A DNA stretch of 64,000 nucleotides from Mycoplasma haemofelis str. Langford 1 (GTDB lineage Bacteria; Bacillota_I; Bacilli_A; Mycoplasmatales; Mycoplasmoidaceae). Shown here one piece after another: positions 20,238-30,921 of the stretch. The notes beneath the pieces are model-generated. The model was not told where the DNA came from. It searched no databases and was given only the letters and a program-made list of their open reading frames with translations. Both the position numbers and the translations under genes were made by a program. Numbering within the stretch: the stretch's first letter is position 1; every line of letters starts with the position of its first letter. The stretch is from the NCBI RefSeq assembly GCF_000200735.1, contig NC_014970.1:496001-560000 (forward strand), given 5' to 3'.

Positions 20238-21011
20238 ATGAGCAAAATGATAGCTAACTTGGTGGTTGCCGGAGCATGTGCTGCAGCCGGTGGTGCGTTG
20301 GCCTTGGCATCTACTTTGAAGGATGAAAGAACTTTCCTTCTTAGAGCTGTTCCCTCTTCTGGAACTGGGAATGTGGAGGAGCATATGGATGGAAAGGAGT
20401 TCCATGAAGCTGAGTTGGTTAGACATTCCTACAAGGATTTGCTAAGAGGAACCAAAGCCTACAACAACGGTAATTACGTTATCTATTACGGTTCTGAAGC
20501 TTGTCCTCACTGCACTGGTTTCCTATTTGGGCATCAGGACTTAGCTAGGGGTAATCTTTGGCTAGCTAGAGACAAGATGTCTGATGGTGCATTTATGAAG
20601 GCATATGGGTACACTAGGAAGAATGACTTCCTTAAGAAATTCAATATCAAGTTCCTGATGTATGAGGATGTTCCGGAGTATCATGGTTCAAATGTAAATG
20701 ATGACTTGTGAACTCTGCCTTGGAGCAGATGAGATACCACTGATTTAAAGAAAGGTAGGGTTAAAGGGGAGTACAAGAGGAATGATAAGTCTGCTAGGGA
20801 GTTTAGAAAAGTCATGGATGCCGCTATTGAGGTATTCGGAGGAGATAAAGCGGGAGGTACTCCTACAGCCATCATCTATAAAAATGGGAAGGGTAAGGTA
20901 TTTAACCATGATCAACTAGAGGGGCTACGCACTAGGAAGCAAGGAGAGGACTTATCTGATGATATTGAGCTAAAGAACTACATCCATTATTACTACAGCC
21001 ATAATCTCTAA
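20238..21011 (+). CDS. Exported thioredoxin-fold protein with DsbA-like CPHC site
   Basis: A 257-residue protein joined through UGA Trp codons near 20709-20733. Signal-like N-terminus (residues 5-27, IANLVVAGACAAAGGALALAS) with a Cys at residue 14. The active-site-like motif YYGSEACPHC (Cys89, Cys92) matches the CPHC of DsbA-type oxidases, and GGTPTAIIYKNGK supplies the cis-proline loop. Predicted role: disulfide formation or exchange outside the membrane, which would suit the many Cys-containing exported proteins of this organism. Export and redox direction are inferred. Confidence 0.7.
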
Positions 21012-21118
21012 TAAAAGGGAACGAAGGCGGTTTTAAGGAGCCTTGGTAAGCCTTTAGTTTGTGACGGTGTATTTAGAATTTAACATTAATTAATTGGTTA
21101 ATACTGGTCTGAAGCTAG

Positions 21119-23200
21119 ATGTCAGAAGTTAGGAGGATTCGGACTGATTTGTCCAATCTTAACGAACAGCAAAGATTGGCTGTTTTATCTCCTTTAAAAC
21201 CGATATTAGTAGTTGCCGGAGCAGGAACCGGAAAGACTACTGTTTTAACTAAGCGCTTTGAATACCTAGTAAGAGATTGCAATATAGATCCTAGGAATAT
21301 CTTGGTAATAACCTTCACTAAGAAGGCGGCTACCGAGATGAAGAGGAGGATAGAGAAGTTATTTCCGGACTTCAACTTTAAAGATTCCTATATCTCTACC
21401 TTTCATAAATTCGCAAAGACCATTTTGGAGAAGAGTGGTCAGGATTTCTCCATCTGCTTTCCCAAAAGAGCTCAATACTATATAAGACACATAATTTCCG
21501 AGGAGTTAAAGCTACCTATTAAGGCTTTTCATAGAACAGCAGAAATAGTAAGGAAGCTTAAGTGGGCTAAACAAGGAAAGAAGATTACCAAGGAGGACTT
21601 AATTGAAGTCGTGAGTGAGATGGCACGACTTTCAGAAGAAGAGATACTTAATAAGTTCCCCTTGGAATGAATCCAAAATATCTTAGATTCATACGAGAAT
21701 CTCTTGAAGGGCAGAAATCAGCTTGATTTTGATGATATCCTACTGAAGGCCGATTCCTTACTGGAGAATGAATTTATTAGAGTAGAGTGGGATTTGCAAT
21801 TTCAAGCAATACTATTTGATGAATTCCAAGATATAGATGAAGTTCAGTTTGAAGTCCTGAAGAAGCTATCTAGAGATAGTCAAAATATCTTTTGTGTAGG
21901 AGATCCCGATCAATCTATCTATGGCTTTAGAGGGGCTGTTAAGGAATCCTTTGAACGCTTTAAGAGCCACTTTCCCGATACCGAAGTATTTAAGTTAGAG
22001 TGAAATTATAGATCTACTCCTCAGATATTAGAGGTGGCTAACACCTTAATTAATAAGGATAAAGGGGAGTTTTCTAAGAACTTGATCACCAATAATCCCG
22101 AGGGAAGTAAGGTTAGATACTTCTTAACTAACTCCCCTTCCAGAGAGGATGATCATGTAATAGATATCATCCTTAATCTTCAAAAGGAGAGCAATGTTCA
22201 ACTTAGGAATTGTGCAATATTATTCAGGAATAATGTCTTTGGGAATCAGATAACAAACAAGCTCTTAGCTAAGAAGATACCCTTTATTTCTAAGGATCTT
22301 TATGAGTTCTGAAGGAGGGAGGAAATAAAGGATATGATTGCCTACTTAAGCATTGCTTTTGAGAAGGATTTGATTAAGGTTGATAAGGCCATACAGAGAG
22401 TCATTAATAAGCCTAATAGAGGTATTGGTTTAAAGAGGCAAGAAGAGCTTCGTAAGAGTGCCAAAGAGAATGGAATTTCATTGAGGGAGACGATACAAAG
22501 AGCTTCAGATACCAGTGTAGTTGAGTTTTGGAATTTACTTAAGAAGATAAGGCTATTTGCGAAGAATGAGGAATTCAATGTAATTGAGCAAGTTCAAGGG
22601 ATTCTTAACTTCTCAGGCTTTTGGGAGTATTTGAAGGGTAAGGATATGGAGAAGCATGATAGGGCTAAGGCCATATTAAATAATGTATTGGATGAGTCTA
22701 GGTGTGATCTTGAGATGATTAAGAGGAATATAGAGGAGATGACTAGGTATGGAGTGGAGAAGGATCAGCTTTATGTGGGAACTATTCATGGAGCTAAGGG
22801 ATTGGAATTTGATCATGTATTTGTCATGAAAGTGGATGAAGGGAAGTTGCCTTCTAGGCACTCTATAAATCCAATTAAAGCGGAGGAAAAGGAAAGCAGG
22901 ATGAAGGAGGAGAGAAGGTTAGCTTATGTGGCTTTTACTAGGGCAAAGCAATGTCTGTACTTGAGTTCTTCAGGAGGGAAGGAGAATGTTTCTAGCTTTG
23001 CTAAAGATGTGATGGATTTGGTGGAATATGAGGAGGAGATATTGGATTTGAATGAGCCTGAATCAATATCTCCAGCTACTGATTTAACTAAGGATGATAA
23101 CAGTGAAAACTGGACTCAACCGGATCTATTCTTTGAATTTGATAACTCTTTAGAAGAGGATGATCCTTTTGGTGATGTTGTTGAAGGGGAGGAAGATTAG
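21119..23200 (+). CDS. pcrA: UvrD/PcrA-type superfamily I DNA helicase
   Basis: A 693-residue protein, open from ATG 21119 only with UGA as Trp. Helicase motifs in order: Q-motif LNEQQRLAV, motif I AGAGTGKTT (Lys39), Ia VITFTKKAATEMKRR, II FDEFQDID, III CVGDPDQSIYGFRGA, V VGTIHGAKGLEFDHVFV and VI EERRLAYVAFTRAK. A 3'-5' translocase used in repair and replication-fork maintenance. The acidic C-terminal tail overlaps the convergent rsmH stop by 4 bp. Motif II has Phe-Asp-Glu-Phe in place of the more usual DExQ spacing (DEFQD), normal for the family. Confidence 0.92.
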
Positions 23201-24138
23201 TCTCTAACCTTTTGGAATACCCAAAGCTTAGAGGATCTTGAACTTCTATTTTCAGCGATCTCTTTTTCTGTAGGAACTATATATCCATTGGATACGAATC
23301 TGAACTTGTTAACCATATTCTTAGAGTAGTCTCTGATTTCAATATGATCACAGTACTTAGACTTTCAAGTCTTTAAAACATCCTCCTCTCCTGAGTGGAA
23401 GGTGATGATGCATGCCACACCTCCCACTTCTAGAACTTCATGCAAGGAGTTCATAGCCATCTCGAAAGACTTGATTTCATCATTCACAGCTATTCTTATG
23501 GCTTGGAAAGTTCTGCTTATCTCCTTACGTAGTCTTACAGGATCTAACTTCTTATGTGCTTCCTCAATTAAGTCTCTGAATTCAAGAGTAGTCTCAATGC
23601 AGCTGTATTTCTTCCTGTGATCACTAATTAAGTTAATTAATCTGTCAGAGTTATGAATGTCTCCATACTTTCTAAAGATATCCTTAAGTTGCATTCTAGA
23701 TCCATAGTTAAGAATATCCGCAGCAGTAGTCTTAGATGTTTGATCCATTCTCATATCCAGATGTGCGTCTTCTAGATAGCTGAATCCTCTACTTGGATCC
23801 CTCAGTTGCATCATAGAAGTTCCCAAGTCGAAGATGATTCCTCTGGCTTTTGGCAAGTTATTCTCCTTTTGGTAATCGGACAGTCTTGCAAAGTTAAGTC
23901 TTACCATGGAGAATCTGTCATCCTCCTGTTCCAACTTCTTACCCATCTCGACAGCAACTGAATCTATATCCAGACCTATTAATTTAGATTGGGAAGAGAT
24001 CTTGGACAAAAGCTGTCTACTATGCCCTCCAGCTCCGAAAGTACAGTCTAGGTAAAGGCCATCTTTAGATCCTAGAAGGTAGGATACTACCTCATCGGAC
24101 ATCACTGGGAAGTGGCCGTTTTCTACTTTTGGTGACAT
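23197..24138 (-). CDS. rsmH: 16S rRNA (cytosine1402-N4)-methyltransferase
   Basis: A 313-residue enzyme. The start ATG 24136-24138 overlaps the mraZ stop (TAATG) and gives HFPVMSDEVV, matching the family N-terminus. SAM-binding motif LDCTFGAGGHS, GLDIDSVAVEMG, IIFDLGTSMMQLRDPSRGFS, and C-terminal TFHSGEEDVLKTW. It methylates C1402 in the ribosomal P site. A longer in-frame extension to 24228 lies entirely inside mraZ and is unlikely. mraZ-rsmH is the only remnant of the division/cell-wall cluster here: no ftsL, ftsA or ftsZ follows. Confidence 0.92.
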
Positions 24139-24575
24139 TATTTTTTTTGCTCTGAAAGCTCTTGAGCCACGCTGTCCAATTTGTTTTCTTCCATTCTTTC
24201 CCACTCTTCGTATTTGCTTTGATTCCATAATTCAATTAAGTTCCCAACCCCGATCATAACTAGGGGCCCTTTCCCTAGTTTATTTAGCAAATTACTAGGA
24301 ACTACAAATCTGTGTCACTTGTCAAGAACTATGTTGCTTGAACCACCAAGGATCTTTCTTCTTAAAACTCGAGACTTTCTGTCGTTATCGTCATTTCCAA
24401 GAATTTCATTGCAGTAGTCCTCAAATCCAGCCTCAGTTCTAATAGCTAGCGAATCTTCAAAACTCTCAGAGATAACTATCTCCATTCCCAACCTCTCTTT
24501 TCAACGACTTGGAATCACGATTCTGTTCTTGCTGTCCATGGATACTTCGTACTTCCCGATGAACTTGTTTGACAC
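24138..24575 (-). CDS. mraZ: Transcriptional regulator MraZ
   Basis: A 145-residue DNA-binding protein of the division-cluster operon. GTG 24573-24575 gives KFIGKYEVSMDSKNRIVIPS, the first of two MraZ/AbrB-like repeats; the second begins SNIVLDKWHRFVVPSNL. Two UGA Trp codons. MraZ proteins bind repeats upstream of their own operon, and a pair of GTGG-containing repeats lies just upstream (24608-24670). The stop overlaps rsmH. Confidence 0.88.
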
Positions 24576-24607
24576 TTACTGACGGCCCCAATACTAACCA
24601 CAAAGCT

Positions 24608-24670
24608 CCACTTCCTCCCACTTTTTTAAAAAAATCGATGACTTTACGGGTTTACATACCACTTCCTCCC
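24608..24670 (-). promoter_or_regulatory. Candidate MraZ operator (two gggaggaagtgg repeats)
   Basis: On the minus strand the 12-mer gggaggaagtgg occurs twice (24659-24670 and 24608-24619), 51 bp apart, between mraZ and the divergent glyS. MraZ boxes in other bacteria are short direct repeats containing GTGG/TGGG-like cores spaced about one helical turn; here GTGG recurs at a 10-bp step within the copy at 24608. Function is inferred from position and motif. Confidence 0.4.
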
Positions 24671-24708
24671 CCAAAGCCGGATCGACATAAAGACTAAACT
24701 TAATAGGT

Positions 24709-25995
24709 ATGAGTAATTTGGACGTTGCGGCTTATCTAGTTAGGAACGGATTTGTTATTGCCGGCAATGAGATCTATGGCGGTAGGAGTGGGTACTATGA
24801 CTATGGACACTTGGGTGTCCTTCTAAAGAAGAAGATACAGAGATTGTGGGAAAGGTACTTCGTGGATAGGAAGCCCAATTCCTACTATCTAGATGCCACT
24901 ATATTTACGTCTGGAGATGTTTGAAAAGCCTCTGGACATATGGAGAACTTCAATGACATTTTGGTGGATTGTAAAGACTGTAAGAAGAGGTACAGAGAGG
25001 ATCATCTTCCGGATAGTGGAGGAATTAAGAAATGTCCTAATTGCGGAGCCTCCAATTGAACTGAAGCTAAACCCTTTAATTTGATATTCAGAGCTCAGGA
25101 AGACCATTATTTAAGACCGGAAACTGCCCAATCTATCTTCATAAATTTCAAAGGATTTCTAAGATCCACAAATGCCAAGATCCCATTTTGCATTTGTCAA
25201 GTTGGTAAGGCTTTCAGGAACGAAGTAACCATCTCCAATTTCATATTTCGAACTAAGGAGTTTGAGCAGATGGAATGTGAATGATTCATACATCCTAATG
25301 ATGCCATGGATGTGTTCACGCAGTGTCAAAAGGAGATGGAAATCTTTCTAGTTAATATCCTTGGAATAAAGAGGGAGATGATTAAAGTGGTAGAAATTCC
25401 CAAAGAAGATAGGGCTCACTATTCCTCCCGCTCTTCTGATGTGGAATTTGAATTCCCACATGGATGGGGGGAGCTGTGGGGATTGGCATACAGGAGTGAC
25501 TTCGATTTACTATCTCACCAGAATGCCTCCGGGAAGGATCACCAATATTTAGATCCCTTCACCAACGAGAAATATGTTCCTCATGTGGTGGAGCATTCAA
25601 TTGGTCTGAATAGACTTCTTTATGCTGTGGTATCTAGTGCTTATGAAGTGGAACAGTTGGAGAATGGAGAGAGTAGGGAGTTACTTAGAATATCTAAGGA
25701 TCTAGCTCCATACCTCTTCTCCATCCTTCCCTTAACCAAGAATGAGAAGGACTTAGCTCAGGATCTCTTTCTGGAGCTGATAGAGAACGGCATTTCTTCC
25801 TCTCTATTGGATAAAGGATCAATAGGGAAGAGGTATAGGAAGAATGATTTAATAGGAACTCCCTACTGCATCACTTTGGATCAGGAGACTAGTAGGGATA
25901 ACTTTAGCTTTACAGTAAGGGATCGTGATTCTATGCTTCAGAAACGTATTTCACTAGAGGAATTTAGAAACAGTGGATATAAAGTCACCTTCTAG
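24709..25995 (+). CDS. glyS: Glycyl-tRNA synthetase (single-chain, alpha2 type)
   Basis: A 428-residue class II synthetase, open with UGA as Trp at four positions. [23 protein letters not shown] is the characteristic N-terminus of the alpha2 GlyRS. A Cys4 zinc site follows (CKDCKKRY and KKCPNCGAS), then [18 protein letters not shown], motif 2 [29 protein letters not shown] and motif 3 [14 protein letters not shown]. It charges tRNA-Gly. Divergent from mraZ. Confidence 0.95.
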
Positions 25996-26011
25996 TTTTT
26001 CAATTCTGAAG

Positions 26012-27808
26012 GTGATTCAGAATTACATAAAAACTTCTCAACGGGGTGCCAACTATTGATCGATTTGCCCTTTCCACCAAGATAGCAGCCCTTCCCTCTC
26101 CATTTCTCCCGAGAAGAATATATTTAAGTGCTTTTCATGTGGAGTCTCAGGAGATGCAATTGCATTTGTCATGAAGATTGAAAAATGTAACTATGTGCAA
26201 TCCATATACAAGATCTCTGAGATATTAGGTCTTGATCCTAATCAGTATTTAACAGCTAAGGAGAGTAGCAATAGTAAGCTCTTCAAGATAAATGAAGTGG
26301 TGGCTCTTGCCTATCACAAATTCCTTTTCAATAAAGTGAATCAGCATCATTTGGAATATCTCACCAACGAGAGGGGATTAAGTAAGGAAATAATACAGAA
26401 GTATCAGCTCGGCTATGCTCCAGAGGAGGATATCTTGAAGGATGTATTTAGGAGTTACTTATCAGCCAATGAGAAAGAGTCATTTGGGGATGAGGAGTAT
26501 GAGAAGTTAGGGATCTTTAATTACGGAAGGGGGGCTTCAGATCCCTTCTTTAAAGACAGAATTATATTTCCCATATATAACAGGCATGGTCAGATCATGG
26601 GATTCTCTGGAAGGGCTATCAAGAATGTGGAGCCCAAGTACTTGAATACAAAATCCAATAGTATCTTCAATAAGAAGTACTGCATATATAACATTCAGAA
26701 CCTCCAAGAGGGTTCCCCTGTTTATCTATATGAGGGCTTCTTTGATGTTTTAAGCTCTGAACAGGCGGGCATTAAGAATGGGGTGGCTGTTATGGGATCC
26801 AGTTTGGATTCCTCCATTCTTGATGTTATTAAGAACTATTCCAAGAAGATAGTATGTTGCTTCGATAATGACAGTACAGGTCGCAACTTTACTATCAAAG
26901 TATTTGAGAATCTAGTCTTAAATGGTTTCTCAGTATATGTTCTGGATCTATTGGATACCAAAAGCAAGGATATAGATGAGTATCTAAAGGAGTCTTCATC
27001 CGACTCTTCTAAGCGACTTAAGGAGCCATCCCATTTCTTTGAGTGATATAGGAAGCTTTATATTCAAGATAAGGATATCTCTAACCCTCTAGTTCTTCAA
27101 CCCTTGATAGAGGAATCCTTAGGATTTCTATTTGTAAGTAATACATCTAGTCCAGTCATGAAGGGTGGAGTAGATAGGGAATATGCACTTGATTCTCTGA
27201 AGATAATTTTTGACTTTTACAAGCTATCCTCAGACTTCTCGGATGAGAAGCATGCGCCCATTATTAATAGGAAGTATCAGTCATATAAACAGGCAGTTAC
27301 CGCTTCCTTAATAAGAACTCTTCCAACTAGACATATCCCACAGAAGCCAAGATCAGTAGATAAGTTCCATTTGCTATTAACTAAGTACTCCAAGATATTT
27401 AAGTACATAGAGAATCATGGAGAGTCCTTGGGAGATGCAAATGAATGGTTCTTTGAGATTCCTGAGGAATATGTAAGTGCTTCTAGAGAAGCAAAGCTAT
27501 TTCTTTCCCTCTTGAAGAAGAAGCTGTTTGGTGGAGAGGAATCGCAAGAGGAGATAGATAACTTAGCTAATTTAATCCCGGAGAAGGACAAGGATATTCC
27601 ATCAATAGAAGAATTCTTCAATTGTTATTTCTCCTTGAATGAGGGGATTATGGAAGAGATTCGTAATATGTGAAAGAAGAATGAGTTGCTTGACGTTAAA
27701 GAGAGATGAATCAAGACTGAGGAACTTAAGAAGTTAATTTTGGATAACCAACAAAAGTCCTCTTCCTTCTTTAGAAAATTCTGACTTTCTAGAAAAAAGA
27801 GAAATTAA
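26012..27808 (+). CDS. dnaG: DNA primase
   Basis: A 598-residue primase. The GTG at 26012 is placed so that the zinc-binding motif (CPFHQDSSPSLSIS, then KCFSCGVSGDAIAF; ligands Cys-His-Cys-Cys) is complete near residues 20-50. TOPRIM-domain signatures follow: NRHGQIMGFSGRAI, YLYEGFFDVLSSEQAG, VCCFDNDSTGRN. The C-terminal region is weakly conserved, as expected for the helicase-binding domain. It makes RNA primers at the replication fork. UGA Trp at several sites, including close to the C-terminus. Confidence 0.93.
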
Positions 27809-27815
27809 GGACTAT

Positions 27816-28142
27816 GTGAAGATCCTTGGCGAATACAAAAAGCAATCTTTAAGAGGGGGAGCTCGCAGGGGCTCAAAGAGAGCTCCCTCTAAGGCATCCA
27901 CTTGAACTAAGGTTAATAATGGCTTTTATCATGCTGGCCTAATATCCATAGCTTCCAGCACTTCTATAGCTAATTTAAGTTCCTCTGTGGTGGGGCTAGT
28001 TAATAAAGCTACAGGTAACTACTCTAGTTATGAGGAATATTCCAAATTCACTTCTTCTCGTGATTCCATAAGACCCTCTTTCCGATTTGCCAATACCTAT
28101 TGAAATAGCTCTATGAATTTTGGAATGCCTTGGTATTACTAA
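27816..28142 (+). CDS. Hypothetical basic protein downstream of dnaG
   Basis: A 108-residue frame from GTG 27816, preceded by aagga 5 bp upstream (one of the few good purine boxes here). Basic Arg/Lys/Gly/Ser-rich N-terminal part (SLRGGARRGSKRAPSK), then Ser-rich sequence with a moderately hydrophobic stretch (AGLISIASSTSIANLSSSVVGLV), and aromatic residues at the end. Stop is directly followed by the next ATG. The frame is open further upstream inside dnaG but has no ATG/GTG/TTG there. Confidence 0.5.
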
Positions 28143-28143
28143 T

Positions 28144-28368
28144 ATGAAGAAGCTAAGTTCTAAGGAGAAGCAGCTTTACAGAGGAGGAACCTCCATTATT
28201 GGAGTGATTAGTGGACTATCTGCTATCTCTTATTCTGTATCTTTAATTCTTCAATCCATAGAGGAGTTAATTCCACATAAGAAATTCTCCAAGCCAACTC
28301 CTATTCAAGAAGCTAAGCCTAACTTCATAAACCCCACCAACGGTCAGGAGAACATTATCTTTTCTTAG
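28144..28368 (+). CDS. Small membrane protein
   Basis: A 74-residue protein from ATG 28144, one base after the previous stop (TAATATG). Basic N-terminus (MKKLSSKEKQLYRGG) then a hydrophobic segment (TSIIGVISGLSAISYSVSLIL, about residues 16-36) and a polar, Pro/Asn-rich tail. The last 14 bp overlap the convergent gene at 28355. Function unknown. Confidence 0.5.
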   Translation: MKKLSSKEKQLYRGGTSIIGVISGLSAISYSVSLILQSIEELIPHKKFSKPTPIQEAKPNFINPTNGQENIIFS

Positions 28369-29044
28369 AAGCTCTATCTTTTTCCATCTGTAAAGGGAGC
28401 ATCCAAGCCAACTCTTGCTCGTAATCCGTCTCCTTATTTATAACTACCTTATCCTTGTATTTGGAATCAGGATCTGTATTAGGGAATAACTCAGCATCTA
28501 GAGATATTCACTTACTGATCTCCCCAGTCTTGCTATTCCTAGTTTTAAAAACAATTAAATATCTCTTCCTATTCTGAAGGTCATAATCCTTCTTCTGAAT
28601 GGCATCTGCCCTATGACTCTTATAGGAATTTACGCACGGAGAGAATAGGTGATTATTTAGTAATTTAGTCTCTTCTTCTAAGGCTTCAAAGTAATCCTCC
28701 TGCGGATATCTATCTGGGATTTCAGGCCTCCTGTATTTAACGCCTTGTTCTTTGGCCAAGAGCCTAGCCTTAAAGTTGGCGGTCTTCTCCATGAATTTAT
28801 GAAGTTCATGGGGCTTGGGTCTTTCAAAAGCACGAACTTTCTCTATCTCTAGCCCGCTAATTCCATTAATTCTCATCCATTCCTTAACTATGTGCCACAA
28901 GTGATCCTTCTTTCCCTTTCTGCCAAGACCAAGTCTTCTATTCTTCTTCTCGTTTTTCTGCTTTTGCGTGTACCATAACAGCCATATCAATACAGATACT
29001 GGCAGAAAGGATGCTATGAACGATCCTGTGTCCTGTAGAATCAA
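28355..29044 (-). CDS. Membrane-anchored conserved hypothetical protein
   Basis: A 229-residue protein from a TTG start. One N-terminal transmembrane helix (residues about 8-26, FIASFLPVSVLIWLLW), then a strongly basic linker (QKNEKKNRRLGLGRKGKKDH) and a soluble domain of about 180 residues with no motif I recognise. UGA Trp near residue 180. Divergent from rpsT with 24 bp between starts. Confidence 0.6.
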
Positions 29045-29054
29045 CTTAACTTGT

Positions 29055-29060
29055 TATAAT
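29055..29060 (+). promoter_or_regulatory. -10 element (tataat) of rpsT
   Basis: A consensus tataat ends 8 bp before the rpsT ATG, so the expected transcription start lies about 1-3 nt from the start codon. No clear -35. This would give an almost leaderless mRNA. Confidence 0.5.
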
Positions 29061-29068
29061 TAGGTATT

Positions 29069-29302
29069 ATGCCAAATATATTATCTAATGCTAAGTCTCT
29101 TAAGAAAGACAAAGCTAGACGTTTAGTTAGGATAGCTGCAAAGAAGAATCTTAAGAGAGTTATTGATAAGTCTCTTGAGTCAAAGGATATTTCTCTTGTA
29201 TATAAAACTTTGGATAGTCAATTAAGTAGAGGTATCATAAAGAAGAATAAGTGCAACAGGTTGAAGGCTCGTTACGCTTCTAGAATTAACAACTTAAAGT
29301 AG
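29069..29302 (+). CDS. rpsT: 30S ribosomal protein S20
   Basis: A 77-residue basic protein (MPNILSNAKSLKKDKARRLVRI, then NLKRVIDKSL and RGIIKKNKCNRLKARYASRI), the usual Lys/Arg-rich helical S20 pattern. It binds the 5' and 3' minor domains of 16S rRNA. rpsU follows 1 bp after the stop. Confidence 0.88.
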   Translation: MPNILSNAKSLKKDKARRLVRIAAKKNLKRVIDKSLESKDISLVYKTLDSQLSRGIIKKNKCNRLKARYASRINNLK

Positions 29303-29303
29303 C

Positions 29304-29471
29304 ATGGTAATTAAGGTTATCAATAATGATGTAGATACTGCTTTAAAGGAGTGTAGACGTCAGTTTAGTGAGATCAGAAGGAGAAAGATTAGATATTCCT
29401 ACTACTTAAGACCAGCTTTAAGGTTAAGAGAGAAAAGAAAGATAGCTGCTGTTAAACGTAAATTTTACTAA
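29304..29471 (+). CDS. rpsU: 30S ribosomal protein S21
   Basis: A 55-residue protein: VIKVINNDVDTALKECRRQ is the S21 signature (sheet plus first helix), followed by a basic helix ending KRKFY. Length is normal for S21. It is the last housekeeping gene before the restriction-modification island; the first hsdS module starts 20 bp downstream. Confidence 0.9.
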   Translation: MVIKVINNDVDTALKECRRQFSEIRRRKIRYSYYLRPALRLREKRKIAAVKRKFY

Positions 29472-29491
29472 TTCATCTTTATTGGTGGTTT

Positions 29492-30082
29492 GTGTTAAAG
29501 GATCTTTTAGAAAAAGAGGTTAAGTCGTTTTTATTAGGAGAAGTTTGTAAGATTCAGAGGGGAAGAAGTTTTTCAAGCAAGGAGTACAGAGACGAAGGGG
29601 ATCCTATTCTTAGAGTAAGAAACATTCAAGATAATCAACTTTGTACAGATGGTCTTGTTTATTTTTCTCCCGAGGAGTGTAAGAAGGATTTAAGCAAGGT
29701 CGTTATTAAACATGGAGATATAGGAGTTACCACTACGGGTGAAAGGTGTATGGCCTTTTTAAGCCAAGTCGATGGCAGTTTCTATATGAATGCGGATATT
29801 TGCAGAATCGATCCAAGTCCAGAGCTTATAGATAAGGAATATCTCTTTTATTTCTTGTTGGATTTGGATCTAGAGCCTTTAATTGGTGGCGGCGTTATCC
29901 CTCACTTGGATATTGGTAAATTAAAAAAAGTAAAGGTTCCTATTCCTTCGTTGTCGGTTCAAAGAGAAATAGCTTCTAAGTTGGGCAAATTTAGGGAGAT
30001 AGAGAGGGAGATCAGTCTAAGAGATAAGCAGTATGAGTATTACAGAAATTACTTGATTATGGGTTCGCAAGGGAAACAGTAG
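29492..30082 (+). CDS. hsdS: HsdS module 1: half-length specificity subunit
   Basis: A 196-residue protein holding one Methylase_S-type target-recognition domain (LLGEVCKIQRGRSF to VPIPSLSVQREIA) and one C-terminal helix, half of a normal two-domain HsdS (about 400). N-terminal class D (with modules 11, 17, 20). Linker is REIE-class with one REIE unit, ending SLRDKQYEYYRNYLI. Expected to dimerise and direct HsdM to one half-site. GTG start, 96 bp before module 2. Confidence 0.85.
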   Translation: MLKDLLEKEVKSFLLGEVCKIQRGRSFSSKEYRDEGDPILRVRNIQDNQLCTDGLVYFSPEECKKDLSKVVIKHGDIGVTTTGERCMAFLSQVDGSFYMNADICRIDPSPELIDKEYLFYFLLDLDLEPLIGGGVIPHLDIGKLKKVKVPIPSLSVQREIASKLGKFREIEREISLRDKQYEYYRNYLIMGSQGKQ

Positions 30083-30178
30083 CTTTTACCTCCAATACTT
30101 CTAAAGTCCCTCTTTAGAGTTAGTCATTCTCTTAGGTAAAATAGAATTTGCTTTAGATAGGTTGACGTGCAGTCGTAG

Positions 30179-30766
30179 ATGGGGAGTATTTTTAAAGAAT
30201 ATCGCTTAGGAGAGATTTGTAAGGTTCATAGGGGACTTTCGTTTACAGATTACGGTTTGGAAAGTGGAACTCCAATTATTAAAAAGAAGAATATCAGGGG
30301 CGGAAAAGTAGTGGTTGAGGATGTTTTTTATGGTGATGAAACTAAGCACAAAGTCTTAGATATACACAGAGTTCGTTATGAAGACGTTGTCATAACGAAC
30401 GTATCCCCTGGAGGTAAAGTGGCCATTAACTTAACGGACATGGAATTTATATTGGGCGGAGAAGTTTTTAAGTTGGAGCCCAATCCCGAGATCTTAAATA
30501 GAAGGTACTTGTATTATTTCCTAATGAATTCTCCGCAGCAAATTGAACAGGCATTGACCTTAGCTAATGTTGTCAGATTGCATGTATCTTCTATTGAGAA
30601 ATTTAAGATTCACGTTCCAGACTTGAAAACTCAGTTAGAGATAGTTAGGTATTTAGATACATTTCGGGAACTAAGAGAGGAACTGAGGATGCGAAAGCAA
30701 CAAGGAGTTTATTACAGAGATAAGATTATGAGTAGCTTGAGAGAATGTGCACTGTTAGATAAGTAA
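30179..30766 (+). CDS. hsdS: HsdS module 2: half-length specificity subunit
   Basis: 195 residues, one recognition domain (YRLGEICKVHRGLSF to VPDLKTQLEIV), N-terminal class B (with modules 9, 13, 16). The linker is of the fixed RELREEL class (RELREELRMRKQQGVYYRDKIM) with no tandem repeat. It ends 2 bp before module 3, a spacing seen for most RELREEL-class modules and consistent with coupled synthesis of two different half-subunits. Confidence 0.85.
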   Translation: MGSIFKEYRLGEICKVHRGLSFTDYGLESGTPIIKKKNIRGGKVVVEDVFYGDETKHKVLDIHRVRYEDVVITNVSPGGKVAINLTDMEFILGGEVFKLEPNPEILNRRYLYYFLMNSPQQIEQALTLANVVRLHVSSIEKFKIHVPDLKTQLEIVRYLDTFRELREELRMRKQQGVYYRDKIMSSLRECALLDK

Positions 30767-30921
30767 GTATGTCTTTTAAATCATTCCTTTCTGCGGATAA
30801 GAATATCAAGCATTTTGAATTGAAGGATGTTTGTAAAATCCACACCGGATTGTCATTCAAAAGTGACTTCTATGGGGATAATGGCTTTCCAATTATTAAA
30901 GGTGGGAATATACAAGATGGT

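Noticed and set aside
24139..24228. 30-residue N-terminal extension of RsmH
   Set aside because: It lies fully within the mraZ frame, and the family start HFPVM fits the ATG at 24138.
24709..25995. Fragmented or decaying glyS, dnaG, pcrA and other genes because of in-frame TGA
   Set aside because: TGA falls at positions expected for Trp and the frames are otherwise continuous; this is genetic code 4, not decay.
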